Below are positions 1 to 7,034 of a DNA stretch of 8,136 bases, piece by piece. The translations under genes and the position numbers were made by a program. Below the pieces are notes generated by a model. It saw nothing but the letters and a program-made list of their open reading frames with translations. It ran no database searches and was not told the origin of the DNA. The DNA comes from a bacterium (GTDB lineage Bacteria; Fidelibacterota; Marinisomatia; Marinisomatales; JAHJCW01), in assembly GCA_030621275.1 (NCBI GenBank), contig JAUXHY010000039.1:1-8136 (forward strand). The letters run 5' to 3'. How positions within the stretch are numbered: position 1 is the first letter of the stretch; each line of letters begins with the position of its first letter.

Positions 1-1443
1 AAATACAACTGCCGCAATGCGATGAACCAATCCACGAATAGCAAAACCACCTTCCCATCCAAAGAATAAGGAAGAAATCCACGAGTTATGAAAACGTAAT
101 GCAAAACCTGATATTGCTAGGATTATAAAACTTAACATCAAAAACGTATGTTGCCACACTTCATGTGTACGCATTCTTCGAACTTGTTGTTTTCTCATAG
201 AATTGACAATTTGCCGAGTTAGATCAATAATCCAATGTATTATCATTAATCCGATAATAACGATTATCGCTAAAATATATATTTTTTCAACAATATTAGC
301 AACTGGCGTACGTAAACCTCCATCGGTTATACCGTGGATTGGAGCTGTAGCCAGTTTTTCCGAAATACCCGGGTGACATTCACCGCAAGTCGCTTGAAGA
401 TTATTGTGATGCACCGTTGATGTGGAATCACTACTTGGCAATATACGATGGACCCCATGACAGGAGGCACAATTGGCAACATTCGTATCTCCAGATTTGC
501 TTTTCAACCCATGGTAACTATCAATAAAGCTAATTAACCGATCTGTTGGTAATCCGTACTTTTCATTTAGTACTGCTGAATCGTGACACGGAGAGCATAC
601 TGCTTCAGCCACACGTGATTTTGATACAGGGGAATGTGGATCACTCGGGGAAAGTATACTATGTTCACCGTGACATTGTGTGCAAACCGGTGAATCTGTC
701 TCACCGCGCGCTGTTAGTTGTCCATGTATTCCTTCCCAATAATCCCGCTCAATTTCTTCATGACATTCGCCACATGTCTTTGGTACATTGAAATGGTTAA
801 TTGTTGATTCTGGGAATCCAGCAGAAAATATTTTATGCGATGTACCAGCTGTAGAATGACAATCAGTACACGTTGCAGCTGCGGAAATACCACCTTCAAC
901 TGCCATACCATGTACGCTTTTTTCGTATCGTTCAACCGGACGGTCTATAAGAATTTGATACTTTTTTGTTAATTCTACATTTTCGTGACAATCACCGCAA
1001 GTATTTGGCAAATTAACCGGATTCACTCGTGAAGTCCTATCAGTAGAAGGTAAAATGTCATGTCCACCGTGACAATCAGAACATTTTGGAATATCTTCAC
1101 TTTCTCCAGCGGTTAATCTACCATGTCCTTCATATTCTTCATCTTCATTCTCATGACATTCAGCACAGCCCTGCCAACCCGAAGCGAAATCACTATCCTC
1201 AATGTGAGGGTCGGTATTCTTATCAGAGTGACATTCTAAGCATCCAAATCCTTCGTGAATGGAATTCTCAATTTGTAATCCAAAATCAACTCCATGCTCT
1301 GATTCATTATGACACTCAATGCACATGTCTTCATCGATATATTCATAATCATCTTGACCATAGCCTGGAATAGAAAATAGGAATATTACCAATATTAATA
1401 TGAAAAATTTATGGATTTTACTATATTTAAAAATGTCATACAT
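1..1443 (-). CDS. CbcL-like fusion: 11-haem c-type cytochrome region joined to a membrane b-type cytochrome domain (partial, 3' end outside window)
   Basis: The frame is open from ATG 1443 to base 1 (481 codons) and continues beyond the window. Residues about 11-29 form a signal peptide ending at GYG-Q. Eleven CxxCH motifs follow, with first cysteines at residues 41, 68, 93, 121, 149, 192, 224, 254, 283, 325 and 353. The region has internal repetition: segments such as HDILPSTDRTSR and HRILPSSDSTST recur between haem pairs. A hydrophobic helix follows at about 384-406, then a basic loop, a second helix at about 433-451, and an LVHRIAAVVF segment. Histidines in or near these helices (403, 432, 474) are possible haem b ligands. 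Geobacter CbcL has this architecture and passes electrons from menaquinol to periplasmic cytochromes; the same role is inferred here. The gene starts only 30 bases after a terminator, so it may have its own promoter or depend on readthrough. No good Shine-Dalgarno is visible. Confidence 0.92.
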   Translation of the reverse strand, partial: MYDIFKYSKIHKFFILILVIFLFSIPGYGQDDYEYIDEDMCIECHNESEHGVDFGLQIENSIHEGFGCLECHSDKNTDPHIEDSDFASGWQGCAECHENEDEEYEGHGRLTAGESEDIPKCSDCHGGHDILPSTDRTSRVNPVNLPNTCGDCHENVELTKKYQILIDRPVERYEKSVHGMAVEGGISAAATCTDCHSTAGTSHKIFSAGFPESTINHFNVPKTCGECHEEIERDYWEGIHGQLTARGETDSPVCTQCHGEHSILSPSDPHSPVSKSRVAEAVCSPCHDSAVLNEKYGLPTDRLISFIDSYHGLKSKSGDTNVANCASCHGVHRILPSSDSTSTVHHNNLQATCGECHPGISEKLATAPIHGITDGGLRTPVANIVEKIYILAIIVIIGLMIIHWIIDLTRQIVNSMRKQQVRRMRTHEVWQHTFLMLSFIILAISGFALRFHNSWISSLFFGWEGGFAIRGLVHRIAAVVF

Positions 1444-1473
1444 GTTTACTCACTTTATGTTTAAGTATCTATC

Positions 1474-1519
1474 AAAAAAAGAAGGGGAATTCTAAAAATT
1501 ATAATTTTTGGAATTCCCC
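1474..1519 (-). terminator. Rho-independent terminator ending the cytochrome operon
   Basis: Bases 1484-1492 pair perfectly with 1511-1519 (GGGGAATTC against GAATTCCCC). One G-U pair and about six A-T pairs extend the stem inward to an AT-only loop. On the minus strand the stem is followed by TTC and then seven T residues (1480-1474). It lies 27 bases past the stop of the c554-like gene. The plus side lacks a T tract, so it should work in one direction only. It separates the six-cytochrome/porin-gene run from the CbcL-like gene. Confidence 0.88.
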
Positions 1520-1545
1520 AACAAGGTCAGTTACGTACTAATATA

Positions 1546-2130
1546 TTATTTAGCAGGATTCGGATGTGCAAATTCCCCAACTCTTTCTTCATAGCTGAAT
1601 GGTTTGCGAGTTGGACTTTCTTCATTATGACAAGCAACACATGTCGCTTCATTAATTTCTAATAGACCAACTGAGGCGGCTGTAATTTCTCCAGCAATTA
1701 TTGCTTTTTTGGTTTTACTGGATTTATACTTGCTACCCGGTCCATGACAAGCTTCACAACCAACCGATTGTAATCCTTTCATTCTTTTTACTGCTTTAGC
1801 TCCAACTTTATCATCGGCTGCTGGATTCCAAAAATCATCACATTTTACTTCATATCCGCCGGCTCCAAAACCTGTAGTGTGACATTTTAGACATTCAGGA
1901 ATTTCCCAAGCGTTTCCCTTTAATCCCATATCAGCTACTATTTTTGCAGATTCATCGGACTTTAATGTCTCAAAAGCTTTAGCATGAACACTAATTGTCC
2001 ATTCTGTATATTGAGCCCCCTTTTCTGCTTTATTATGGCACATTTTACATTTTGCGTTGCCTACAAATTCGAAATCTTGGGCAAAAATAAATGCCGTTAA
2101 AATCAAAAATGTTATTAAAACTTTCTTCAT
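1546..2130 (-). CDS. Tetrahaem cytochrome c554-like periplasmic protein
   Basis: The protein has 194 residues. Residues 1-17 form a signal peptide ending in IFA, with cleavage likely before Gln18. Four CxxCH motifs have first cysteines at residues 28, 80, 125 and 164. The layout, with YTEWTISVHAKAF after haem 1, a long gap, CLKCHTTGF at haem 2, CEACHGPGS at haem 3 and a C-terminal CVACH, is typical of the cytochrome c554 family. Members of this family shuttle electrons in the periplasm, and some are linked to N- or S-compound oxidation or reduction. No catalytic specificity can be read here. Start ATG 2130 is supported by GGAGAA a few bases upstream. It is the last gene before the terminator and lies 41 bases after the tetrahaem lipoprotein gene. 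An extra cysteine at residue 97 is not in a haem motif. Confidence 0.9.
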   Translation of the reverse strand: MKKVLITFLILTAFIFAQDFEFVGNAKCKMCHNKAEKGAQYTEWTISVHAKAFETLKSDESAKIVADMGLKGNAWEIPECLKCHTTGFGAGGYEVKCDDFWNPAADDKVGAKAVKRMKGLQSVGCEACHGPGSKYKSSKTKKAIIAGEITAASVGLLEINEATCVACHNEESPTRKPFSYEERVGEFAHPNPAK

Positions 2131-2171
2131 TTAATTTCTCCAATTAATTCATTTATTTACTTAACTTACAA

Positions 2172-2567
2172 TTAAATTGTTTCATGACAAGTATAACAAC
2201 TTACTTCAGCAATACCTCCAGTTAGATATTCCCCATGACATAAATTACAGCGTTCTATATTTTCTTTGCCATGAAAATCTGCATTTTCAGGCGATCCTAC
2301 CCAAATATTAAATACAGGATGTCCACTTGGTCCACCGGCGTGACACTGATAGCAAGACACACCACTTGATCCTCCAAAATAATCATGTTTTTCGATACCA
2401 CCATGGCAAGGTTTACATCCTTCAATTCCTGTAACTGCAATTTTCGTCATATGTGAACTTTCAGAACTATAATCATTCCAATCAGTAGGATGCATTGTAG
2501 GTTCGCCTAATTTTGTACACCCAATTACAATAAATATTATAAATGAGAATATTAATAATTTTTTCAT
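2172..2567 (-). CDS. Small tetrahaem cytochrome lipoprotein
   Basis: The protein has 131 residues if started at ATG 2567. That start follows GGAGA (2578-2574) by six bases; ATG 2570 is also possible and overlaps the previous stop as TAATG. A start further upstream at 2594 would run into the preceding gene and adds an unlikely N-terminus. The signal is of lipoprotein type: a hydrophobic stretch ends in VIGC, so Cys17 should be lipid-modified. Four CxxCH motifs have first cysteines at residues 51, 72, 107 and 124, in a compact Gly-rich region (HAGGPSGHP, CHGEYLTGG). A small tetrahaem lipoprotein directly after an 11-haem cytochrome and a barrel fits the outer-membrane-anchored cytochrome of a porin-cytochrome conduit. 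Whether it faces the periplasm or the cell surface cannot be told from sequence. Confidence 0.9.
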   Translation of the reverse strand: MKKLLIFSFIIFIVIGCTKLGEPTMHPTDWNDYSSESSHMTKIAVTGIEGCKPCHGGIEKHDYFGGSSGVSCYQCHAGGPSGHPVFNIWVGSPENADFHGKENIERCNLCHGEYLTGGIAEVSCYTCHETI

Positions 2568-2569
2568 CA

Positions 2570-3412
2570 TTAATCTCCGTGGCATTTTAAGCATGACAAA
2601 TCCTTAGATGGAAGATGACACGTTGCACATAATTCAGCTTCGCTTTCTGCGAATTCACCATGTAAACCACCTCCAGTGGTATTTACCCAATTATGAAAAT
2701 TATGATTCATAGGCATAACTTGATTTTCGACGTGACATGTGTAACAATCTTCAATAATCTCATGACAAGTCGTACATTCCATTACTCCAGCTTTGGCATC
2801 AAAGCTGTGGGTAAACAGATAATCAACCGGATGCGTTTCCGGTGTGAATTGTTGAAGCTGATGACATTCTTCGCAACTATTATTAGTATGACATAGAGCG
2901 CAATTATTTTCTGTACTATTGTTCATCTCCGAGCCGTGAATTTCCATCCAGGCTAAATTATGATTAGCAGGTCCAACCTCCAGACTCATATGACAAGATT
3001 GACAATCAGATTCGTTCCAAACATTATTAGGTAAACCGATTTCGTCATCATCATTAATATAATTATGGCATTTGTTGCAATCATCAGATTCTGTTAAATG
3101 GACTGAGTGTGAAAAACCAAATCCACTACTCACCCACTTTTCGCTGATTGATAGAGGACTATCAGGATTTGTATGGCAATATTCACATGCATCATCGGCA
3201 GTATCTCCATCATGACATTCTAAACATAAATCCATTTTAGGGAAAATATTCCAAGAAGGTCCATCGGCTTCACTTACGCCGGTATGACATTCTTCGCAGG
3301 CTAATTCCATGTCTTCGACGTGTAAACTATGTTGGAAAAGAGTACGATCCTTGTCCTGACCAAAAACAAAAATTAACGGTATTAAAAATATGATGATCTT
3401 AAAACGCCACAT
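2570..3412 (-). CDS. Secreted 11-haem c-type cytochrome
   Basis: The protein has 280 residues, with a signal peptide at 1-18 (hydrophobic stretch ending FVFG before Gln19). Eleven CxxCH motifs have first cysteines at residues 39, 63, 76, 112, 137, 171, 180, 213, 223, 262 and 274, about one haem per 24 residues of mature protein. Segments such as FQHSLH, FSHSVH and FTHSF precede haem groups and could give distal histidine ligands, as in class III (c3-type) cytochromes. The start is fixed by sequence: three in-frame TAA codons lie immediately before ATG 3412. The gene overlaps the 3' end of the barrel gene by 14 bases, and a GGAGG lies 11 bases before the ATG, so the two are probably translationally coupled. 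The inferred role is the periplasmic electron wire feeding the barrel. Confidence 0.93.
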   Translation of the reverse strand: MWRFKIIIFLIPLIFVFGQDKDRTLFQHSLHVEDMELACEECHTGVSEADGPSWNIFPKMDLCLECHDGDTADDACEYCHTNPDSPLSISEKWVSSGFGFSHSVHLTESDDCNKCHNYINDDDEIGLPNNVWNESDCQSCHMSLEVGPANHNLAWMEIHGSEMNNSTENNCALCHTNNSCEECHQLQQFTPETHPVDYLFTHSFDAKAGVMECTTCHEIIEDCYTCHVENQVMPMNHNFHNWVNTTGGGLHGEFAESEAELCATCHLPSKDLSCLKCHGD

Positions 3413-4589
3413 TTATTATTATTCCTCCTCTTCCATCCTGTTCAAAGTAGGGATTTGTTGAAAATCGTCCGTATAATTTCAACATTATAAAATCTTTTGG
3501 TTGCCAACCTACCCATCCATAAGCACCTGACGATGATTTAAGATCAGCAAAATCTCCATAATCTAAAGCATTTAATGCCACGCTTCCCCCAAAACTTAAA
3601 GGACCACTCAGGCGATGCGTTGCTCCTAAAATTAATCCAAACATTTTATTATCACCTTCAAGTCCACCTAAAAATGATGCTTGAACTTTTTTGTAATTAA
3701 CTGAACTAACTATAAAACTTTTTCCCTCTTCCGCAAGACGATATGATATTTGATTACGCCATAAGAGTTTTTCGGACATCATTGAATTAACATCAAAAGT
3801 GATAGTTGGAGAAATATTAATCTTATCACTTACTGATTCAAAATAACTAAAATATTCAAATCTTTTTTGTCGGAAACCTAAACCGACAGTATGATCACCA
3901 AATTTTTTGCTTAGACGAATCCTTGCATAATTTAATTTTGTTTCACCAATATCAAATACTAAAGCATTAGAAATACGAATGCCAAATTTGGACGTGTTAA
4001 AATACAATCCGGTGAATGGATGTATTTCATCAGAATCACCTTTCATCCAAAATGATACAGCTACATTTTTACCAATACGCCCTTTTGACCATGATGTCAT
4101 AAAATAGGTATTATCAGTAAATAGGGTGTCACTAAAATCTGTGACGGCTTTTAAGCCACCAACTAAACTTAATGTACCTAATTTTTTTGTGTTAATATTA
4201 AGCTGAGCACCATCAACTCTGGCATTTTGCAATGCATTCCATATTGCAATGCGACCAATACTAAGATTATGATTCCATAAATTGAGGTCAGCAGTTAAAT
4301 GATGAACACGGAAAGGATTGCGAAAATGATTGTTCTCAGAACCATATTCAAATAACCCATCAATCCCAAATTTACTTCCGAATTTCTGATCATAACTCAA
4401 TATACTGCGCCAGTGCATCTGTTTCTCTGTATCCGTCATACTCAATCGCGGATACAAAGCGGATGATGAAATTTTGATATTTGGTTTTGACCCAAATACA
4501 CTTGAAATACCTAAAAGTGTAATCAACAAAAGGAGTTTAGTTGATAACATAAGCTTTCTTTTGAATTTCAATTTTATATATTTCATCAT
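3399..4589 (-). CDS. Probable outer-membrane beta-barrel protein (porin-like partner of the cytochromes)
   Basis: The protein has up to 396 residues. The N-terminus is basic, followed by a hydrophobic signal (LLLLITLLGISSVFG), cleaved near Ser34. The rest has no cysteine-haem motif. It alternates short amphipathic stretches rich in aromatic, Gly and polar residues with turns, and ends in GGIIINVAF. A C-terminal Phe on a final strand is the usual outer-membrane barrel signal. I do not recognise a named family. It is clearly shorter than MtrB/PioB barrels. Its place between a rhodanese lipoprotein and multihaem cytochromes suggests the channel of an electron conduit. The start is uncertain: ATG 4589 or 4586 follow AGGCGG very closely, and ATG 4550 would give a more ordinary 20-residue signal peptide. 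Confidence 0.75.
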   Translation of the reverse strand: MMKYIKLKFKRKLMLSTKLLLLITLLGISSVFGSKPNIKISSSALYPRLSMTDTEKQMHWRSILSYDQKFGSKFGIDGLFEYGSENNHFRNPFRVHHLTADLNLWNHNLSIGRIAIWNALQNARVDGAQLNINTKKLGTLSLVGGLKAVTDFSDTLFTDNTYFMTSWSKGRIGKNVAVSFWMKGDSDEIHPFTGLYFNTSKFGIRISNALVFDIGETKLNYARIRLSKKFGDHTVGLGFRQKRFEYFSYFESVSDKINISPTITFDVNSMMSEKLLWRNQISYRLAEEGKSFIVSSVNYKKVQASFLGGLEGDNKMFGLILGATHRLSGPLSFGGSVALNALDYGDFADLKSSSGAYGWVGWQPKDFIMLKLYGRFSTNPYFEQDGRGGIIINVAF

Positions 4590-4620
4590 CCGCCTGTAAT
4601 TTTACTATATTATTTAACTA

Positions 4621-5550
4621 TTAATATGGTTTTGGCCACTTATGACCAGGTAATTCAGACCAGTACATATTATTAAATCCAAATTTAATGGATTTAACAT
4701 CATAACCGAGTACTGTTAAGTAAGCAATTGCTGCCGCTGCAGTCTGACCTGTATAACAATAAAAGATGTTAGTTCCTTGGTCATCAAATACGTTTAAATT
4801 TTCATCGACCGTCAATGTGCCGGGTGTCACCTGATAAGAACCATCAATGTGACCGTGTCCGATATAGTCGGCTTCCGGCCAGTAATTAATTATGTTATAA
4901 GCACTAGTATTATTAATTACATCATCTGCACTAATTAACAAACTGCCCCAAGCGGCTATTGCTTCATCAATTCTTTCATCAAGAATTGCTTCGCCGGTTT
5001 CTTCACCTGTGTTCAGTTCAGAATAATCGAAAGTTGGGAGTGTTGGTGATGCTGTAGATACTAAATCCCCTGCATTCTTATCCGAACAATTGACTGTCCA
5101 TTTATCCAAACTTGCGTCATGCCAGCTCATCCCAAATTTCATTGAATATGCATTGTATCCTTTTAATCTAAGTAACATATGTGCATAGGCAGCTGTTTGT
5201 CCTGAATAACAAGTTACCAGAATCTTATCTATGGAAGCTGTTTTTGCCAGATTGTCTATAGCGTCAAACATTCCACCCAGGGTTGTATTTACTGCAAAAG
5301 GGATTTCATTTGGAGTATTTGCAAAATCAACTGCTGTTCGCAAATCAAGAACCAAATAGTCTGCTAAGTTTACAGCACCTTCAGCTAAAACCCAGGCACC
5401 CATATTATTAACATAGCCACCATCGTCTCCTTCAAGATATTCAACTAACACATTAAATTCATTTATTGGATCTTCATCTTTATCGCAGCCTACCATAAAG
5501 ATCATAAATACTATAATCAACATGAAGTACAATATTTTATTTGTTTTCAT
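4621..5550 (-). CDS. Lipoprotein with two rhodanese-like domains
   Basis: The protein has 309 residues. A hydrophobic N-terminus ends in FMVGC, a lipobox with Cys22 as the lipid site, followed by acidic DKDED. Domain 1 (about 30-155) has VLDLRTAVDF and the active-site-like loop CYSGQTAA at Cys114. Domain 2 (about 200-309) has GHGHIDGSYQ and CYTGQTAA at Cys265. Both loops are followed by similar segments (SMKFGMSWH and SIKFGFNNMYW), so the protein arose by duplication, and both active cysteines are kept. Rhodaneses carry sulfane sulfur, and sometimes selenium, on this cysteine. Here the protein would act outside the cytoplasm, anchored to a membrane. It lies 26 bases after the TGA-containing cytochrome gene. 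Geobacter ext conduit clusters also contain rhodanese-like lipoproteins. No clear Shine-Dalgarno site is seen. Cys155 is an extra cysteine. Confidence 0.9.
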   Translation of the reverse strand: MKTNKILYFMLIIVFMIFMVGCDKDEDPINEFNVLVEYLEGDDGGYVNNMGAWVLAEGAVNLADYLVLDLRTAVDFANTPNEIPFAVNTTLGGMFDAIDNLAKTASIDKILVTCYSGQTAAYAHMLLRLKGYNAYSMKFGMSWHDASLDKWTVNCSDKNAGDLVSTASPTLPTFDYSELNTGEETGEAILDERIDEAIAAWGSLLISADDVINNTSAYNIINYWPEADYIGHGHIDGSYQVTPGTLTVDENLNVFDDQGTNIFYCYTGQTAAAAIAYLTVLGYDVKSIKFGFNNMYWSELPGHKWPKPY

Positions 5551-5576
5551 TTATTTGTTCCCATTTTTTCTAATCA

Positions 5577-7034
5577 TTAAGGTTTTTGCCAAGTATCTGG
5601 CAATTTATCATCAACTACTACCGGAATATTAGTGACACTTTCATCTGGATAATCTGTATCAACATCGCTTTGCCATAAAAATCGTTGGATGTTTTCTAGA
5701 TCATTATCAACTTCCAGGTGACAATTCGCACCACAACTAACGCCACCGGTAGTATCGGTTTGTGGCGTAAATCTTTGAATATTATGCGGACTGGAGTATT
5801 CCCAAGTCGGACGTACATCATAATTAGCTAATTGGTCATGTCCCCAAGGACTATAGCCATCTCTTACAACTGGAATATGTCGCACAACAATAAATTTTCC
5901 GTCGTGTAATTCTTGATTATAATTGTAACCAATTTTAAAATCTGGGTATTCCCGATAATTGCCACCACCGATATGTACATCGGTTTCACCAGGCGCTTCG
6001 GCATAGCCGTTTTGCCACCAATCTTCGTTTAAACTAATCGGATCTTTGGTATGACAACTATTACAATTATTATACGGCTGTGAATGGCAAACAAAACAAG
6101 ATAATCCATCATTATCTCCAGTCAACTCATTTATTTTAGGCCAATGCTCAGTATGGTAATCATTAGGAGCTAATTCATTTTCCAAATGACAGTCAACACA
6201 TTTTGGTAAATCCGGCAAATGATAACGCGTTGGAATATTAGACGCATCCGCATGCATACTTTCTTTATGACAATCCCAACACTTCATATATTTTGTGTGA
6301 TGAACATCAGGATTATTTCCTTCTAAATGTCCTTCAAAATCAATCGCAATTCGGCTGCCATGGCAAGCCATACAGTTATTGGTTTGATCCGGAGTTTTTT
6401 TAAATTTATGACTATCAATAAATCCGCCTGCCACACTATTTGGTCTACTTATGTGGCATTGTCCGCAAGTGGTATGGCAACTAGTACACTCATTGCTAAA
6501 TCCTTCGGTTAATTCAACGGCACATTGGCTGAAATTATTGTGATCTTTATCTGCTCCCAACTCCCGTTGCGCAATTGCTGTTTGTTCTCCCCATAATTGA
6601 GAATGCATACTGTTGACATTTGTTGCCACTATCTCATAATGACAAGGATTACAATTAGACTCTGCATCTACAGAAGGATCTTTGACAACTCCAACATGAG
6701 CTAATTCAAAATCTGCCGGTTCCTTACCACCATGACAAGTTACACAACCAACTAAGGAATGCGCTTCATCGATATCGGCATATGATTTCTGTTTTCCAAC
6801 CAACTTAATAAAGACTTTTTCCCATGGTTCCAACGGAACCACATCGCCTCCTCATCCACCACCTGAAGGCTCACTACTACTTGCTTCAGCATACAATTTT
6901 AATGTGGTTTCACTGGTGTGGCAACCTTCGCAAGTGGATGGATCACCCAAGTCAACAGTTTCATGTCCCGGATCACAGGCAAGCCATAATAAGGATAAAA
7001 ATACAATAGCAATTAATTTAATTTTTTTCATCAT
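5577..7034 (-). CDS. Multihaem cytochrome c lipoprotein with an in-frame TGA, candidate selenoprotein (Sec61)
   Basis: Read through the TGA at 6854-6852, this is one 485-residue protein. It begins with a lipoprotein-like signal (SLLWLAC, Cys20) and one CxxCH at Cys35. A Ser/Gly linker EASSSEPSGGG comes next, then the TGA codon (residue 61), then GGDVVPLEPWEKV. Nine more CxxCH motifs have first cysteines at 97, 128, 183, 190, 221, 252, 279, 313 and 324. A long haem-poor region (about 330-430) ends in a CX3CH motif (Cys434). Without readthrough, the downstream 421 aa part would lack any signal peptide and could not receive covalent haem in the periplasm. A SECIS-like hairpin follows the TGA. 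Other readings are a GGA-to-TGA nonsense mutation, or reinitiation at GTG 6842 after the GGAGG at 6851-6847. The start could be ATG 7034, ATG 7031 or TTG 7040. The gene overlaps the regulator by 17 bases. The inferred role is a membrane-anchored electron carrier or terminal reductase. Confidence 0.82.
6823..6843 (-). promoter_or_regulatory. bSECIS-like hairpin just downstream of the in-frame TGA
   Basis: On the minus strand TGGTTCC (6841-6835) pairs perfectly with GGAACCA (6831-6825) around a three-base GTT loop (6834-6832). Two wobble pairs extend the stem outward (6842 with 6824, 6843 with 6823). The loop starts 17 nt after the TGA, and its first base is G. As I recall the bacterial SECIS consensus, it needs a small apical loop with G in its first two positions, about 16-37 nt after the UGA, on a stem of at least four pairs. 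This hairpin meets all three. The fit is to a loose model and does not prove SelB binding. Confidence 0.6.
6852..6854 (-). other. In-frame TGA, proposed selenocysteine codon
   Basis: On the minus strand the codons run GGT GGT GGA TGA GGA GGC GAT GTG, so the TGA sits inside a run of glycine codons with coding sequence in the same frame on both sides. All seven complete genes in the window end in TAA, and no other in-frame TGA occurs in them or in the CbcL-like part. That fits TGA being rare as a stop here, but AT-rich DNA also favours TAA. Selenocysteine with glycine on both sides is known from eukaryotic SelK and SelS proteins, so the setting is chemically plausible. Confidence 0.65.

Noticed and set aside
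546..1373. Open plus-strand frames opposite the cytochrome genes, such as 546-791 and 1086-1373
   Set aside because: They are antisense to strongly supported multihaem coding sequence, show no domain or signal, and arise from the codon pattern.
2568..2594. Longer N-terminus for the tetrahaem lipoprotein starting at 2594
   Set aside because: It would overlap the end of the 11-haem gene, place charged residues before an already complete lipoprotein signal, and ignore the GGAGA placed for ATG 2567 or 2570.
560..6770. Recurrent short plus-strand motif of the type ATGACA-N6-ACA, looking like dispersed repeats or binding sites
   Set aside because: These are the reverse complements of CxxCH codons (TGY-N6-TGY-CAY) in the minus-strand cytochrome genes and need no other explanation.
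6852..6854. TGA read as Gly (code 25) or Trp (code 4) throughout the genome
   Set aside because: Only one in-frame TGA is found in more than 2,400 codons. Gly is encoded by GGN and Trp by TGG everywhere else, and cytochrome-rich respiration does not fit the reduced lineages that use these codes. Gly decoding fits the local context, so it is unlikely rather than excluded.
5577..7034. Pseudogene or sequencing error through GGA-to-TGA
   Set aside because: It remains the main alternative, since one base change would do it. I rank it lower because the frame is otherwise intact over 485 codons, the haem motifs are undamaged, and a well-placed hairpin follows the TGA.
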